This document shows positions 52,962 to 61,111 of a DNA stretch of 64,000 bases, in pieces. The stretch is taken from positions 1-64,000 of the forward strand of contig CAMIYM010000004.1 of NCBI GenBank assembly GCA_946403085.1, written 5' to 3'. Below the pieces are notes generated by a model. It saw only the letters and a program-made list of their open reading frames with translations, ran no database searches and had not been told where the DNA came from. Numbering within the stretch: the first letter of the stretch is position 1; every line of letters begins with the position of its first letter. A program made the position numbers and the translations under genes. This DNA comes from an uncultured Clostridia bacterium. Its GTDB lineage: Bacteria; Bacillota; Clostridia; Saccharofermentanales; Saccharofermentanaceae.

Positions 52962-53300
52962 ATGAAAAACACAGAAATGACAGAACTCAGCCTTAACGAA
53001 CTCGATCAGATCTCAGCAGGTACAGCATTCGAAATGATGACAGACAGCCGCTTCCTTAACAGCCTCAACGGATCAACAAAGAGAATGGGATTCTTCGATT
53101 GCTGGCTCAACGTCGAGGCAAAGAGAGAGATCGCAGCAGCTTGGGCCAAGGTAGGAATTCAGGTACAGTTAGATGATCTTATCTTCGGTTACGATAACAG
53201 GTACTTCCTTAACGGAAAGCAGATCTCTTTGGCAGATGCTCAGAAGCACGCTATGACGATCACAGGCCATCAGATGAACGAGCAGGCTTGGAATTACTGA
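52962..53300 (+). CDS. Exported peptide precursor with double-glycine-type leader
   Basis: The frame is open from 52899, but ATG 52962 has GGAGGA eight bases upstream and gives a classic leader: MKNTEMTELSLNELDQISAG, a 20-residue leader ending in Ala-Gly as cut by C39 peptidases. The mature part would be 92 residues, with one Cys (47), aromatic and charged residues and no obvious Lan, azole or bacteriocin signature. The neighbouring minus-strand cluster encodes an ABC exporter with a C39 domain, so this is the most likely cargo. Whether it is an antimicrobial, a signal or another secreted protein is unknown. Confidence 0.75.
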   Translation: MKNTEMTELSLNELDQISAGTAFEMMTDSRFLNSLNGSTKRMGFFDCWLNVEAKREIAAAWAKVGIQVQLDDLIFGYDNRYFLNGKQISLADAQKHAMTITGHQMNEQAWNY

Positions 53301-53333
53301 TACTGACTTAGATACGATTCAAAGAAATAAGAA

Positions 53334-53356
53334 ACGGACGATCATGTATCGTCCGT
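53334..53356. terminator. Bidirectional terminator between peptide gene and NHLM cluster
   Basis: ACGGACGAT (53334-53342) pairs perfectly with ATCGTCCGT (53348-53356) around a 5-base loop; T-rich sequence follows on the plus strand. It overlaps the stop codon of the convergent ABC transporter gene. Confidence 0.75.
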
Positions 53357-55426
53357 TCTTTGTCTTTTTACGAGTTCTGCAAAGAAGCCGTCAGCATTGA
53401 TAAGCTCATCGTATGTGCCTTGCTCAGTGATAACACCATTGTCCAGGACAAGGATCCTGTCGCAGTGTTTGATCGTGCTTAATCTGTGAGCGATAACTAT
53501 TCTCGTGCATCCCATAGCATCTAAAGCATCAGATACCATTTTCTGAGTCTTGTTATCCAGTGCGCTTGTGGCTTCATCAAAGATAAGGAGCTTAGGCTTG
53601 GGTGCGATTGCCCGTGCGATCATGATGCGCTGACGCTGTCCGCCTGAGATGCTGCCCTGGCCTTCAGAGATGATCGTATGCATTCCCATCGGCATCGCTC
53701 TGATATCGTCAGCGATGCCGGCTTTTTCTGCTGCTTCCCATGCATCGTCCAATGTAAGCTGAGGTGCGCTTATTACGATGTTGGAATAGATATCACCTTG
53801 GAAGACTCCTGCATCCTGCATCACGGTTCCGATCTTTTTGCGGAGTGATGAGAGGTCGACTTCTGATATGTCTTTGCCGTCAATTAATACTGAGCCTTTT
53901 TCCGGCTTTTCGAATCCCAAAAGCAATCTTACAAGTGTAGATTTGCCGCAGCCTGTGCTTCCCACTATAGCTACATATTCTCCGGGATCTATCTTCAATG
54001 AAATATCATTAAGAACATAGGGCGTATCATCAGAATATCGGAATGAGACATGGCTTAATTCGACGCTTCCGCTGATCCTGGTGATGATCTCTTTGCCATG
54101 GCTCATTTCGGGCTGAGTTTTAAGGAAAGGCTCGGCTTGTTCGAAGATAGGCTGGATCTGTGCAGCAGAGAGGGCGATACCCGATACTGCCATGAAAGCT
54201 CCCATGAGCATGCCGTAAGATGCAGTAAATGCAAAGTAAGATGAAGGATCGATATTGCTCCTTATCGCCATGTAATACAGCACGATGGTCGATATCAGGC
54301 TGATCGCAGTGGAGATGACAGAGTTGATCTTGATGAACAGGGGAGGATTATAAGTAAGCTTGGCGCCTTCCGAATAGACATCAAACCATTTGGCGAAAAC
54401 TCTTTTCTCCGAGCCGGACAATCTTATCTTCTGTATGCCTGTGATTAGGCCGTAAGTAAGGCCTGACTCTTTCGCGGAGTGCTCCATGAGCTTTCTGTTG
54501 ATCTTGATCTGTGTCAGTGTCGATATGATGGAGAATGCCACTGTCACTGCGACGATGATGAGTGAAGGGATAACGAGAGAAGGTGCAAAGCTGAATATCT
54601 GACCGACATAGATCAGTGAAGTCAGGGAAGTGAGAGCAGTACTCATGAGCATGCCCAGTATGAGTGAGCATAAACTGTTGACCGATGAAGAGCGGCTTTT
54701 AAGTTCGCCCGGGTTGTACTTTCTGAAGAAGTTGGCGGGCAGGGACATAAGGCGCATCATCATTGAAGCCTGAACTCCAAGCGAAGTCTTGATGTCAATC
54801 CTAGATTGGATCATCGTCTTGACACCGCTCATCAGCTGTGATGACAGGGCGACGCATATCATCGAGACCGCGATTGCCATAAGAACATCAGTCCTTCCGG
54901 AGTTAAGGACAGGACCTGTCAGCAACCTGGTAAGTCTCGGCATAAGAAGTCCTATCGCTGATACTGCGAAAGTCGATAAGATGATGAACACAATATCGCT
55001 TAAGGAGATGCAGTTCTTCATATATGTGATAAGGTCCGGTATGCCGAGTTCCTTCTGTGGAAGCGGACGGTAGAAGCACAGCGCTTCTGTGTCAAAAAGA
55101 GCGGCAGTTCTTCTGTTGATCCTTAATAATTTTCCGGACAAAGGATCTGTGAAACTATAACCGGAGATCTTACCCGGCAATAAAGCAACAGGCTTGCGGC
55201 CGTCTCTGGTGAAAGCCAGGACAGGTCCGTAAGCATCTTTATACCAGCCGTTTTCGAGCTCAATGACTCTGCTCATAAGTCCGTAAGGTCTCATGCTGTA
55301 ATCGATCTGCTCTATTGGTTCCGTGATGCTTTCAGGAATCTCCACAGGCTTAAAGTGATAGTACCTGAGGATCTTATCGATTGCGGCTTCACGCCTTTCA
55401 TCATTCCGGTTTTCTAAGTGTCCCAT
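53342..55426 (-). CDS. NHLM-type export ABC transporter without peptidase domain
   Basis: I take ATG 55426 (GGAG eleven bases upstream) rather than TTG 55435, giving 694 residues. The first 130 residues are a soluble domain typical of NHLM/NHLP system ATP-binding proteins in place of the C39 peptidase. Six membrane helices (about 150-430) and an ABC ATPase follow: Walker A GSTGCGKST, signature SGGQRQR, Walker B LLIFDEATSALD. Together with the next gene it should form a heterodimeric peptide exporter. The gap between the two genes is 15 bases. Confidence 0.85.
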   Translation of the reverse strand: MGHLENRNDERREAAIDKILRYYHFKPVEIPESITEPIEQIDYSMRPYGLMSRVIELENGWYKDAYGPVLAFTRDGRKPVALLPGKISGYSFTDPLSGKLLRINRRTAALFDTEALCFYRPLPQKELGIPDLITYMKNCISLSDIVFIILSTFAVSAIGLLMPRLTRLLTGPVLNSGRTDVLMAIAVSMICVALSSQLMSGVKTMIQSRIDIKTSLGVQASMMMRLMSLPANFFRKYNPGELKSRSSSVNSLCSLILGMLMSTALTSLTSLIYVGQIFSFAPSLVIPSLIIVAVTVAFSIISTLTQIKINRKLMEHSAKESGLTYGLITGIQKIRLSGSEKRVFAKWFDVYSEGAKLTYNPPLFIKINSVISTAISLISTIVLYYMAIRSNIDPSSYFAFTASYGMLMGAFMAVSGIALSAAQIQPIFEQAEPFLKTQPEMSHGKEIITRISGSVELSHVSFRYSDDTPYVLNDISLKIDPGEYVAIVGSTGCGKSTLVRLLLGFEKPEKGSVLIDGKDISEVDLSSLRKKIGTVMQDAGVFQGDIYSNIVISAPQLTLDDAWEAAEKAGIADDIRAMPMGMHTIISEGQGSISGGQRQRIMIARAIAPKPKLLIFDEATSALDNKTQKMVSDALDAMGCTRIVIAHRLSTIKHCDRILVLDNGVITEQGTYDELINADGFFAELVKRQRTDDT

Positions 55427-55441
55427 CCTGATCAAGGCTCC

Positions 55442-57610
55442 TTACTCGTTTGAGACGAGGTCTGAATAGATCCCGCCTTTTGTCATCAGTTCATCGTGTG
55501 TGCCGCGCTCTGCTATCTCGCCATGATCTAGCACGATTATCTCATCGCAGTCTCTTATTGTGGAAAGACGGTGCGCGATAACAATGCATGTGATTCCGCG
55601 GTCGCGTATAGCATTTATGACACCGTATTCCGTCTTGGCATCAAGCGCACTTGTAGCCTCATCAAGTATGATTATCGACGGATCCTGAGCAAGGACTCTG
55701 GCGATCTCCATGCGCTGTCTCTGGCCGCCGGAGATATTCTTGCCGCCGCTTTGCAGCTTATATTCATAGCCGCCGGGCAGCTTTGTGATGTCATCGTGAA
55801 GCATCGCATCTCTGGCAGCGAGGATCACTTCAAAATCCTGGATATCGTCATTCCACATTTTGATGTTGTTGGATATCGTGTCTTCAAATACTGTTATATC
55901 CTGATCAACAACAGCGATAGAACCTGTCATTACTTCTCTTGGATAATCAGACCTCTTATGACCGTCGAAAAGAATCTCGCCGCTCCACGGCTGATAGAGG
56001 CCAGAGATGAGCTTCGACATTGTAGACTTTCCGCTTCCGGAACTTCCTACGATAGCGACTCTTTCGCCGGTCTTAAGAGACAGGGAAAAGTCTTTGATAA
56101 CAGGCTCTTCGAGGCGTGAATAACCGAAAGTGATATTCTTTATCAAGATATTGCCTTTAAGCTTTCCTGTCTTTTCTATAACCGGTTCATTATCAAGCGA
56201 AGGATCATCCGGATACTCCATAACATCTTCGATACGCTCCATTTGCGTGCGCATTTCCTGGATGGTCTGACCTGCACTTATGAGTGTCATTGCAGGTGAC
56301 ATAAAAGATCCGAGAAAGCCCTGGAACATCAGTACGGAACCAAGCGTGAACCTGCCATCCATCGTGAGATAAACACCTGCAATAAGCACAGCATAGTTGG
56401 CTACAGTGGAGAAGAAAGCAGGAATTATTCCGATGAACTGCTGTTCCTTGGCGGCTTTGACATTCTGGGCATTTACTGATGCCTGAAAGCCCGCCCATTT
56501 CTGGAAGAAGCCGTTCTCGGCGCCGCTTGCCTTGATTGTCTCGATCATCTCTATTCCGCTTGCAGTAGTGGATTCGAGCTTGGCTGAATCACGCATCTGA
56601 ACGCGGGTGATGTTGATCCTTCTATTCGATATGATCCGTGACATTATTATGTTGAGTGTCAGTGTCGAAAAACCGATCAGGGTAAGTAGGACGCTCTGGC
56701 GGATCATGAGTACCAGATAGAAGATCATCATTACAGTATTAAGCAGGAGGGGAGCAAATGTGCCGACCAGTGTGCCTGCTATGGATGCATTCATTCCTGC
56801 TCTTGACTGGATATCTCCTGCAAGTCTTTGTGAGAAGAACTCCATCGGGAGATGCAGCACTTTCCACATGTAGGAAGCGTTACCGGCTATAGCCATCTTG
56901 CCGTTTATCTTTAATGAATAGATAGTCTGTACCCATGACACCGTAAGATTGATCGCGGCAAGTAATATCATTATCAGCATGAACGGGTTAACCCAGTCTT
57001 TGTTTATCCCTGTAAGGAGCCTGTCGATAAATATTCTGGATGTAACCGAATCAGCTATTCCGAAAAGATAACTTATTGCAGTGGTGAGCATTACAAAGAC
57101 AACCGCAGCACCTGTTCCGGCAAGCCTTTTCGCTGCAAAGTCAAGCGTGCTCTTGCGCTTGCCGCCTGGTTTGAAGTCAGGTGATGGGACAGGCTCCAAG
57201 ACGATTCCCGTGAATGCTTTGTCGAATTCATCCCAGGATATCTTAACTGTTCCTCTTGCAGGGTCATTGATATAGACGTGATTGCCGCGGAAACCATTGA
57301 GAACGACGAAGTGGTTCATGTTCCAGTGAATGATGCATGGGAACTTTCCGTTTTCTTTCACGCTTTCAGGGCTCGCCCTGTATGCCTTGACTTCGAAGCC
57401 GTAATTCTCAGCGGCAAGATAGATGTTCTTGGCTTTTGAACCGTCACGGGAAACACCGCAGTCGAGCCTGACCTGTTCGAGCGGCACCCATTTGCCGTAG
57501 TAAGCCATGATCATTGCAAGTGATGCAGCACCGCATTCCAAAGCTTCCAGCTGCATGATCACCGGAACTTTTGCGACTCCTTTAGTGACAGTCTTTTTCG
57601 CTGCTGCCAT
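55442..57610 (-). CDS. NHLM-type peptidase-containing ABC exporter (C39)
   Basis: The protein (722 residues) begins with a C39 leader peptidase: Gln20, Cys26 in LEALECGAAS, His100 in NHFVVLNGF and Asp116 in NDPARG are the oxyanion and catalytic residues. Membrane helices (about 165-450) and an ABC ATPase follow (GSSGSGKST, SGGQRQRMEIARVL, IIILDEATSALD). C39 peptidases cut after Gly-Gly or Ala-Gly leaders during export, which fits the leader of the gene at 52962. Layout and neighbours match the NHLM bacteriocin export system. Confidence 0.92.
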   Translation of the reverse strand: MAAAKKTVTKGVAKVPVIMQLEALECGAASLAMIMAYYGKWVPLEQVRLDCGVSRDGSKAKNIYLAAENYGFEVKAYRASPESVKENGKFPCIIHWNMNHFVVLNGFRGNHVYINDPARGTVKISWDEFDKAFTGIVLEPVPSPDFKPGGKRKSTLDFAAKRLAGTGAAVVFVMLTTAISYLFGIADSVTSRIFIDRLLTGINKDWVNPFMLIMILLAAINLTVSWVQTIYSLKINGKMAIAGNASYMWKVLHLPMEFFSQRLAGDIQSRAGMNASIAGTLVGTFAPLLLNTVMMIFYLVLMIRQSVLLTLIGFSTLTLNIIMSRIISNRRINITRVQMRDSAKLESTTASGIEMIETIKASGAENGFFQKWAGFQASVNAQNVKAAKEQQFIGIIPAFFSTVANYAVLIAGVYLTMDGRFTLGSVLMFQGFLGSFMSPAMTLISAGQTIQEMRTQMERIEDVMEYPDDPSLDNEPVIEKTGKLKGNILIKNITFGYSRLEEPVIKDFSLSLKTGERVAIVGSSGSGKSTMSKLISGLYQPWSGEILFDGHKRSDYPREVMTGSIAVVDQDITVFEDTISNNIKMWNDDIQDFEVILAARDAMLHDDITKLPGGYEYKLQSGGKNISGGQRQRMEIARVLAQDPSIIILDEATSALDAKTEYGVINAIRDRGITCIVIAHRLSTIRDCDEIIVLDHGEIAERGTHDELMTKGGIYSDLVSNE

Positions 57611-57615
57611 CAGGC

Positions 57616-58053
57616 TTACCTGCTCTCGATAAGGAATTCAATCGGTCTTATCTGTTCGATAACGACAGTTCCTTCATAAGAACCGTCAGGGAGTGAGACC
57701 TCTGTTATTCCATAGGTCCTGCCGTATTCATCCTTGGCGGTGGAAGTTATATTGTAATTCTCAGAAAGGATCCTTAAGGGCATTCCGGAAGTTATTGTGC
57801 CGGTCCCGTCAGTAACCACTTGTGCCTGGTGTTCTTTTACGATAACTTTGACAGCTGCTTTGGTCTCAAGCGTGCCTATCATTGACCAGATAAAGAGCGC
57901 GCCAAGAAGAAGGATAACTACGGCAAGAACAACCCATATGCCGGGACTTGTGACCTTGAGATGCTTAGTCAGTTCCTCAGGAGAGGATATGCGTGCAATA
58001 GTCTTAGCACGGAATAAGCCCTCACCATTGTTTTCGGCATTATTCTGTTCCAA
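57616..58053 (-). CDS. Short NHLM system secretion (adapter) protein
   Basis: The 145-residue protein resembles the N terminus of NHLM system secretion proteins of the HlyD type: LFRAKTIARISSPEELTKHLKVTSPGIWV, in pieces, then one membrane helix (VVLAVVILLLGALFIWSM). Full-length relatives have a long coiled-coil hairpin that reaches the outer membrane; here only a small beta-rich domain follows. Loss of the hairpin makes sense in a Gram-positive cell. It is five bases upstream of the C39 exporter and first in the cluster. Confidence 0.78.
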   Translation of the reverse strand: MEQNNAENNGEGLFRAKTIARISSPEELTKHLKVTSPGIWVVLAVVILLLGALFIWSMIGTLETKAAVKVIVKEHQAQVVTDGTGTITSGMPLRILSENYNITSTAKDEYGRTYGITEVSLPDGSYEGTVVIEQIRPIEFLIESR

Positions 58054-58086
58054 TGGAATACCTCCGGAGTATCAGAAATGAATAGA

Positions 58087-58650
58087 TCACATTATCTTTT
58101 CGGTATTGGAATCAAGTTCTGATAAAGTCTTTACGATGAAGTCCTTAGGCTGGACAAGTCCGTCTTCTACCCACTTGGTAAGGATCGCGATGCAGCCCTG
58201 TGAACGGTACCATGTCTGATAAGTGAGCTTAATGTCTTTTAAGTTGGCGCCTTTCTTCTCAGACTCTATTTTCTTAAGGAGACCGTCAAGGATCTTCTCA
58301 AATTTGGCACGGAGCTGTCCGGGTGCGTTGGAGCTGAATACCATCTTGAAGACGTTCTGGTTCTTCTCGACATATCCTGCAAGGTTATCGAAAAACTCCT
58401 TTGAACGGAGTTCCTGGAGCTTTAGTACGAGCATACCCCATTCGATAAGGATGTCCTGCTCCATCTGGTCGTAAAGATCGTAGATATCAAGGAAGTGTTT
58501 GTAGAAAGTCGCGCGGTTGATATCTGCAGTAGTAGAGATATCCTGAACCGTTATCTTGTGAAGCGGCTTCTCAATAAGAAGCTCCATAAGAGCGTTATAG
58601 ATCGCTTTGCGTGTTTTTATCGTTCTGCGGTCAGTCTTTTTCTCATCCAT
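58087..58650 (-). CDS. TetR/AcrR family transcriptional regulator
   Basis: The 187-residue protein has the N-terminal TetR helix-turn-helix (ITVQDISTTADINRATFYKHF, in pieces, about 33-53) and an all-helical ligand domain of the TetR C-terminal type with YRSQGCIAILTKWVEDG near the end. It lies 33 bases upstream of the export cluster on the same strand and may control it or the divergent STAS gene. The intergenic region contains ACTGTAT twice (58734-58748), a possible binding site. Confidence 0.9.
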   Translation of the reverse strand: MDEKKTDRRTIKTRKAIYNALMELLIEKPLHKITVQDISTTADINRATFYKHFLDIYDLYDQMEQDILIEWGMLVLKLQELRSKEFFDNLAGYVEKNQNVFKMVFSSNAPGQLRAKFEKILDGLLKKIESEKKGANLKDIKLTYQTWYRSQGCIAILTKWVEDGLVQPKDFIVKTLSELDSNTEKIM

Positions 58651-58785
58651 AAGTGAAGCACACTCCTCAGTTTTTATTTAATTATTATAATATCACTTAG
58701 AATGATTATTTGAATTAATTGTTTTGTGATACACTGTATATACTGTATTCCGGGTTTAAAAACCAATAAACAAGGAGGCATTCCC

Positions 58786-59085
58786 GTGCTTAATATCACT
58801 AAGACGATCAATAACGGCAAGGCTGTTTTCTCTTTGGAGGGAAGACTTGATACCAATACATCCCCTGAACTGGATGCGGCATTAAGCTCTTTTGCAGATA
58901 AAGCAGATGAACTTGTTTTCGATCTTGAAAAGCTTGAATACATCTCATCTGCAGGACTTAGAGTTCTTCTTGCAGCTCATAAGGAGTTCTCCAAGAAGGG
59001 CGGAATGAAGGTTATCAATGTTAACAGCATGGTAATGGAGATCTTTGAAGTAACAGGCTTTACGGATATCCTGACCATCGTATAA
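58786..59085 (+). CDS. STAS domain anti-sigma factor antagonist-like protein
   Basis: The frame is open from 58726, but AAGGAGG lies seven bases before GTG 58786, which gives a 99-residue protein consisting only of a STAS domain. LEGRLDTNTSPELDAAL and the phosphorylation-site segment EYISSAGLRVL (Ser-Ser-Ala-Gly-Leu) are typical of SpoIIAA/RsbV-type antagonists. No partner kinase or sigma factor is encoded nearby. It is divergent from the TetR gene and ends with a strong terminator. Confidence 0.9.
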   Translation: MLNITKTINNGKAVFSLEGRLDTNTSPELDAALSSFADKADELVFDLEKLEYISSAGLRVLLAAHKEFSKKGGMKVINVNSMVMEIFEVTGFTDILTIV

Positions 59086-59114
59086 TTGCAGTTCTATTAG
59101 AAAAGTGATTCCTG

Positions 59115-59142
59115 CCGGCACAGATAATGTGCCGGTTTTTTT
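59115..59142 (+). terminator. Terminator after STAS gene
   Basis: CCGGCACA (59115-59122) pairs perfectly with TGTGCCGG (59128-59135), followed by seven T residues. Confidence 0.9.
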
Positions 59143-59178
59143 ATGCCAAAAACAATATCTGCAGCAATAATTTTTCCG

Positions 59179-59212
59179 TTAATCAACACATCTTACTCCG
59201 GGTGTTGATTAA
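59179..59212. promoter_or_regulatory. Perfect 11-bp inverted repeat upstream of mini-prepilin gene
   Basis: TTAATCAACAC (59179-59189) is exactly inverted at 59202-59212 with a 12-base centre. No T run follows on either strand, so an operator or RNA hairpin is more likely than a terminator. It is about 107 bases before the mini-prepilin start codon. Confidence 0.45.
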
Positions 59213-59265
59213 ACAACAGCGGACCTGTTCATTGAGCATAGTTGCACAAGCCTTTGGATGGTTAA

Positions 59266-59318
59266 ATGAAGCCATCAAACAAAAACCAAAGCCAAACAAA
59301 ATAATGGAGGAAAGAACA
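59266..59318 (+). promoter_or_regulatory. Conserved untranslated leader, copy 2
   Basis: Near-identical to 52911-52961, from ATGAAGCCATCAAAC through CCAAAGCCAAA to the GGAGGA site. In this copy the upstream ATG opens a 12-codon frame ending TAA just before the binding site; in copy 1 the frame stays open into the gene, so a conserved upstream peptide is unlikely. Confidence 0.65.
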
Positions 59319-59480
59319 ATGAAAAAGATCAACCGCAACAGAAAAGGATACACACTCGTAGAAATGGTAACAGTAATCGCCATCATCGTAATTCTCGGAT
59401 CAGTAATGTGCTTCGGCTACATCAGCATCGTAAAGAATCTTCCCTGGGAAGAACTTGGCGTAGAGACACCTTTTAAGTAA
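59319..59480 (+). CDS. Prepilin-like mini-protein
   Basis: A 53-residue peptide starting MKKINRNRKGYTLVEMVTVI. The RKG-YTLVEMV sequence is a type III (prepilin) leader with Glu at position +5 after the cleavage glycine, followed by a single hydrophobic helix to about residue 36 and a short polar tail (NLPWEELGVETPFK). It has almost no globular domain, unlike ordinary pseudopilins. GGAGGA lies upstream of the ATG, and the mRNA leader is the one found before the double-glycine peptide. No prepilin peptidase is encoded in the window. Confidence 0.7.
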   Translation: MKKINRNRKGYTLVEMVTVIAIIVILGSVMCFGYISIVKNLPWEELGVETPFK

Positions 59481-59513
59481 TCAGATATAACAAGTATTTA
59501 GCCCCCCGGATTA

Positions 59514-59550
59514 CCCTGTGCTTTAAGATCAGCTGAAGCACAGGGTTCTT
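59514..59550 (+). terminator. Terminator after mini-prepilin gene
   Basis: CCCTGTGCTT (59514-59523) pairs perfectly with AAGCACAGGG (59536-59545) and is followed by TTCTT. Confidence 0.8.
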
Positions 59551-60042
59551 CATATTCTTAAAACTGTGCCAAAGTGGCGGGTAAAATCCCGTTTTGCTAT
59601 TATTTTGCTAAATTGAGCCCTGATTTGGCAAAATTTCAGCAATTGCCCCACTTCATTATCCATGAAACCAGAGTACGCAAAAATGTACGCATTTGACCCC
59701 GAAATGATTACAAATTTGCCCTTTGTACACTACAAGACCAAAAAACGTACGCATTTGGTATCAAAATGCGTACATTTTCGCGCACTGTATGGAGCAAGAC
59801 CTAATCCCAAGGATATCGTGAAGAACCCGTTTTGGGGCCAATTGTGATGCCTCTTAACCGGACTGAAGAAGATTAGTGTTATTATGGGTTTAAGAACTTA
59901 AGGCACAGTTCTGAAATGCTTGTTTATGGATCAGAACGAAAAGAGAAAATATCTGATAAGACAGCTTCTGTCATAAAGGCCGGATGACAGCCTCTGCAGT
60001 TGTTATCGGCACTGTGCTTAATGATATTACGGGGGAAGGGTA
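59551..60042. other. Gene-free region before the DUF1848 gene
   Basis: It contains the second, degenerate copy of the 74-bp repeat family (59602-59825), a small GACAG/CTGTC hairpin near 59960-59974 and a GGGGGAAGGG ribosome binding site for the next gene. A 61-codon frame at 59662-59847 runs through the repeats and is not taken as a gene. Confidence 0.6.
59602..59825. repeat. Second, degenerate copy of the hairpin repeat family
   Basis: ATTTTGC/GCAAAAT (59602-59634) and GTACGCATTT/AAATGCGTAC (59747-59773) are hairpins; GTACGCA also starts at 59673, exactly 74 bases before the last unit. The right boundary is the 23-bp motif at 59803-59825 that is inverted at 41689-41711. Arm sequences differ from both families of the first array, while period and boundary are shared. 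Confidence 0.65.
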
Positions 60043-60978
60043 ATGATCATACAGACCGGTATGAGAACGGATATACCGGCCTTCTATTCCGATTGGTTTA
60101 TCAACAGGATAAAAGAAGGCTTCGTTCTTGTAAGAAATCCCTATAATCCCATCCAGGTAACCAGGTACAGTCTTTCGCCTGATGTGGTTGACCTGATCTC
60201 TTTCTGCACCAAGAATCCTGCACCTATGCTGAGCAAGATGGAACACCTTGCCCCTTATGGCCAGTACTGGTTCGTGACTATTACGCCTTACGGAAAAGAC
60301 TTCGAGCCGAATGTTCCTGACAAAGAGAAGGTGATGGCTGATTTTAAGAGACTGTCTGACATTGTCGGTGTGAACTCTATCGGGTGGCGTTACGATCCGA
60401 TCCTCATAGATGACAACCATTCAGTTCAGTGGCATATCAGCGAGTTTGGGAAGATGGTCAAGGAGCTTTCCGGCTATACCCGCACATGTGTTATCAGCTT
60501 TATCGATATCTATAAGAAGGTCGAAAAGAATTTCCCTGAAGCTCATGCCGTTCGCCATGATGATAAGATCACTATCGGCAAAGCCTTTATAGAGATCGCA
60601 AAGCAGTATGGCATGACTATCAGGCCTTGTGCTGAAGGCAATGAACTTGAAGCATACGGAGCTGACTGTTCCGGCTGCATGACTGTGAATACATATGAGA
60701 CAGCACTTGATTCTCATCTGAATGTTCCGAAAAAGGGGAGAAACCAGCGAAACGGTGAATGCGCATGTCTTCTCGGAACAGATATCGGTGCATACGATAC
60801 ATGCGGACACTTGTGCAGGTATTGTTATGCAAATACAGATCCGGATCTTGTAAGGCAGAATATGAAAAAGCACGATCCGAAGTCACCATTCCTTCTGGGC
60901 GGCTATACGCCTGATGACATAATCCATGAGGCAGATCAGAAGAGCTGGATAGACAAACAGCTGAGACTGGATATCTGA
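60043..60978 (+). CDS. DUF1848 family protein
   Basis: The 311-residue protein has the DUF1848 layout: an N-terminal TIM-barrel-like region (TGMRTDIPAFYSDWF, WRYDPILIDD) and a C-terminal cysteine-rich part (CSGCMT, ECACLLGTDIGAYDTCGHLCRYCYAN). The CGHLCRYCYA end looks like an iron-sulfur binding motif and recalls radical SAM and SplB-like proteins, but no function is established for the family. It appears to be a single-gene unit. Confidence 0.88.
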   Translation: MIIQTGMRTDIPAFYSDWFINRIKEGFVLVRNPYNPIQVTRYSLSPDVVDLISFCTKNPAPMLSKMEHLAPYGQYWFVTITPYGKDFEPNVPDKEKVMADFKRLSDIVGVNSIGWRYDPILIDDNHSVQWHISEFGKMVKELSGYTRTCVISFIDIYKKVEKNFPEAHAVRHDDKITIGKAFIEIAKQYGMTIRPCAEGNELEAYGADCSGCMTVNTYETALDSHLNVPKKGRNQRNGECACLLGTDIGAYDTCGHLCRYCYANTDPDLVRQNMKKHDPKSPFLLGGYTPDDIIHEADQKSWIDKQLRLDI

Positions 60979-61111
60979 TGAGAGTCGATCTTTTGACCGG
61001 ACTATTGTATGAGACTATTTCCTTAGCTTTGCCACGAACTCAGTTCCGATTTATCTGCTTGTTGTGTATTCTTATCTTATTGATCCGAAGTCTATAATGT
61101 TGGGGCATTCG

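Noticed and set aside
59662..59847. 61-codon frame with NPKDIVKN motif as a gene
   Set aside because: The shared motif with a frame at 41514-41741 comes from the 23-bp DNA repeat; both frames overlap repeats or other genes.
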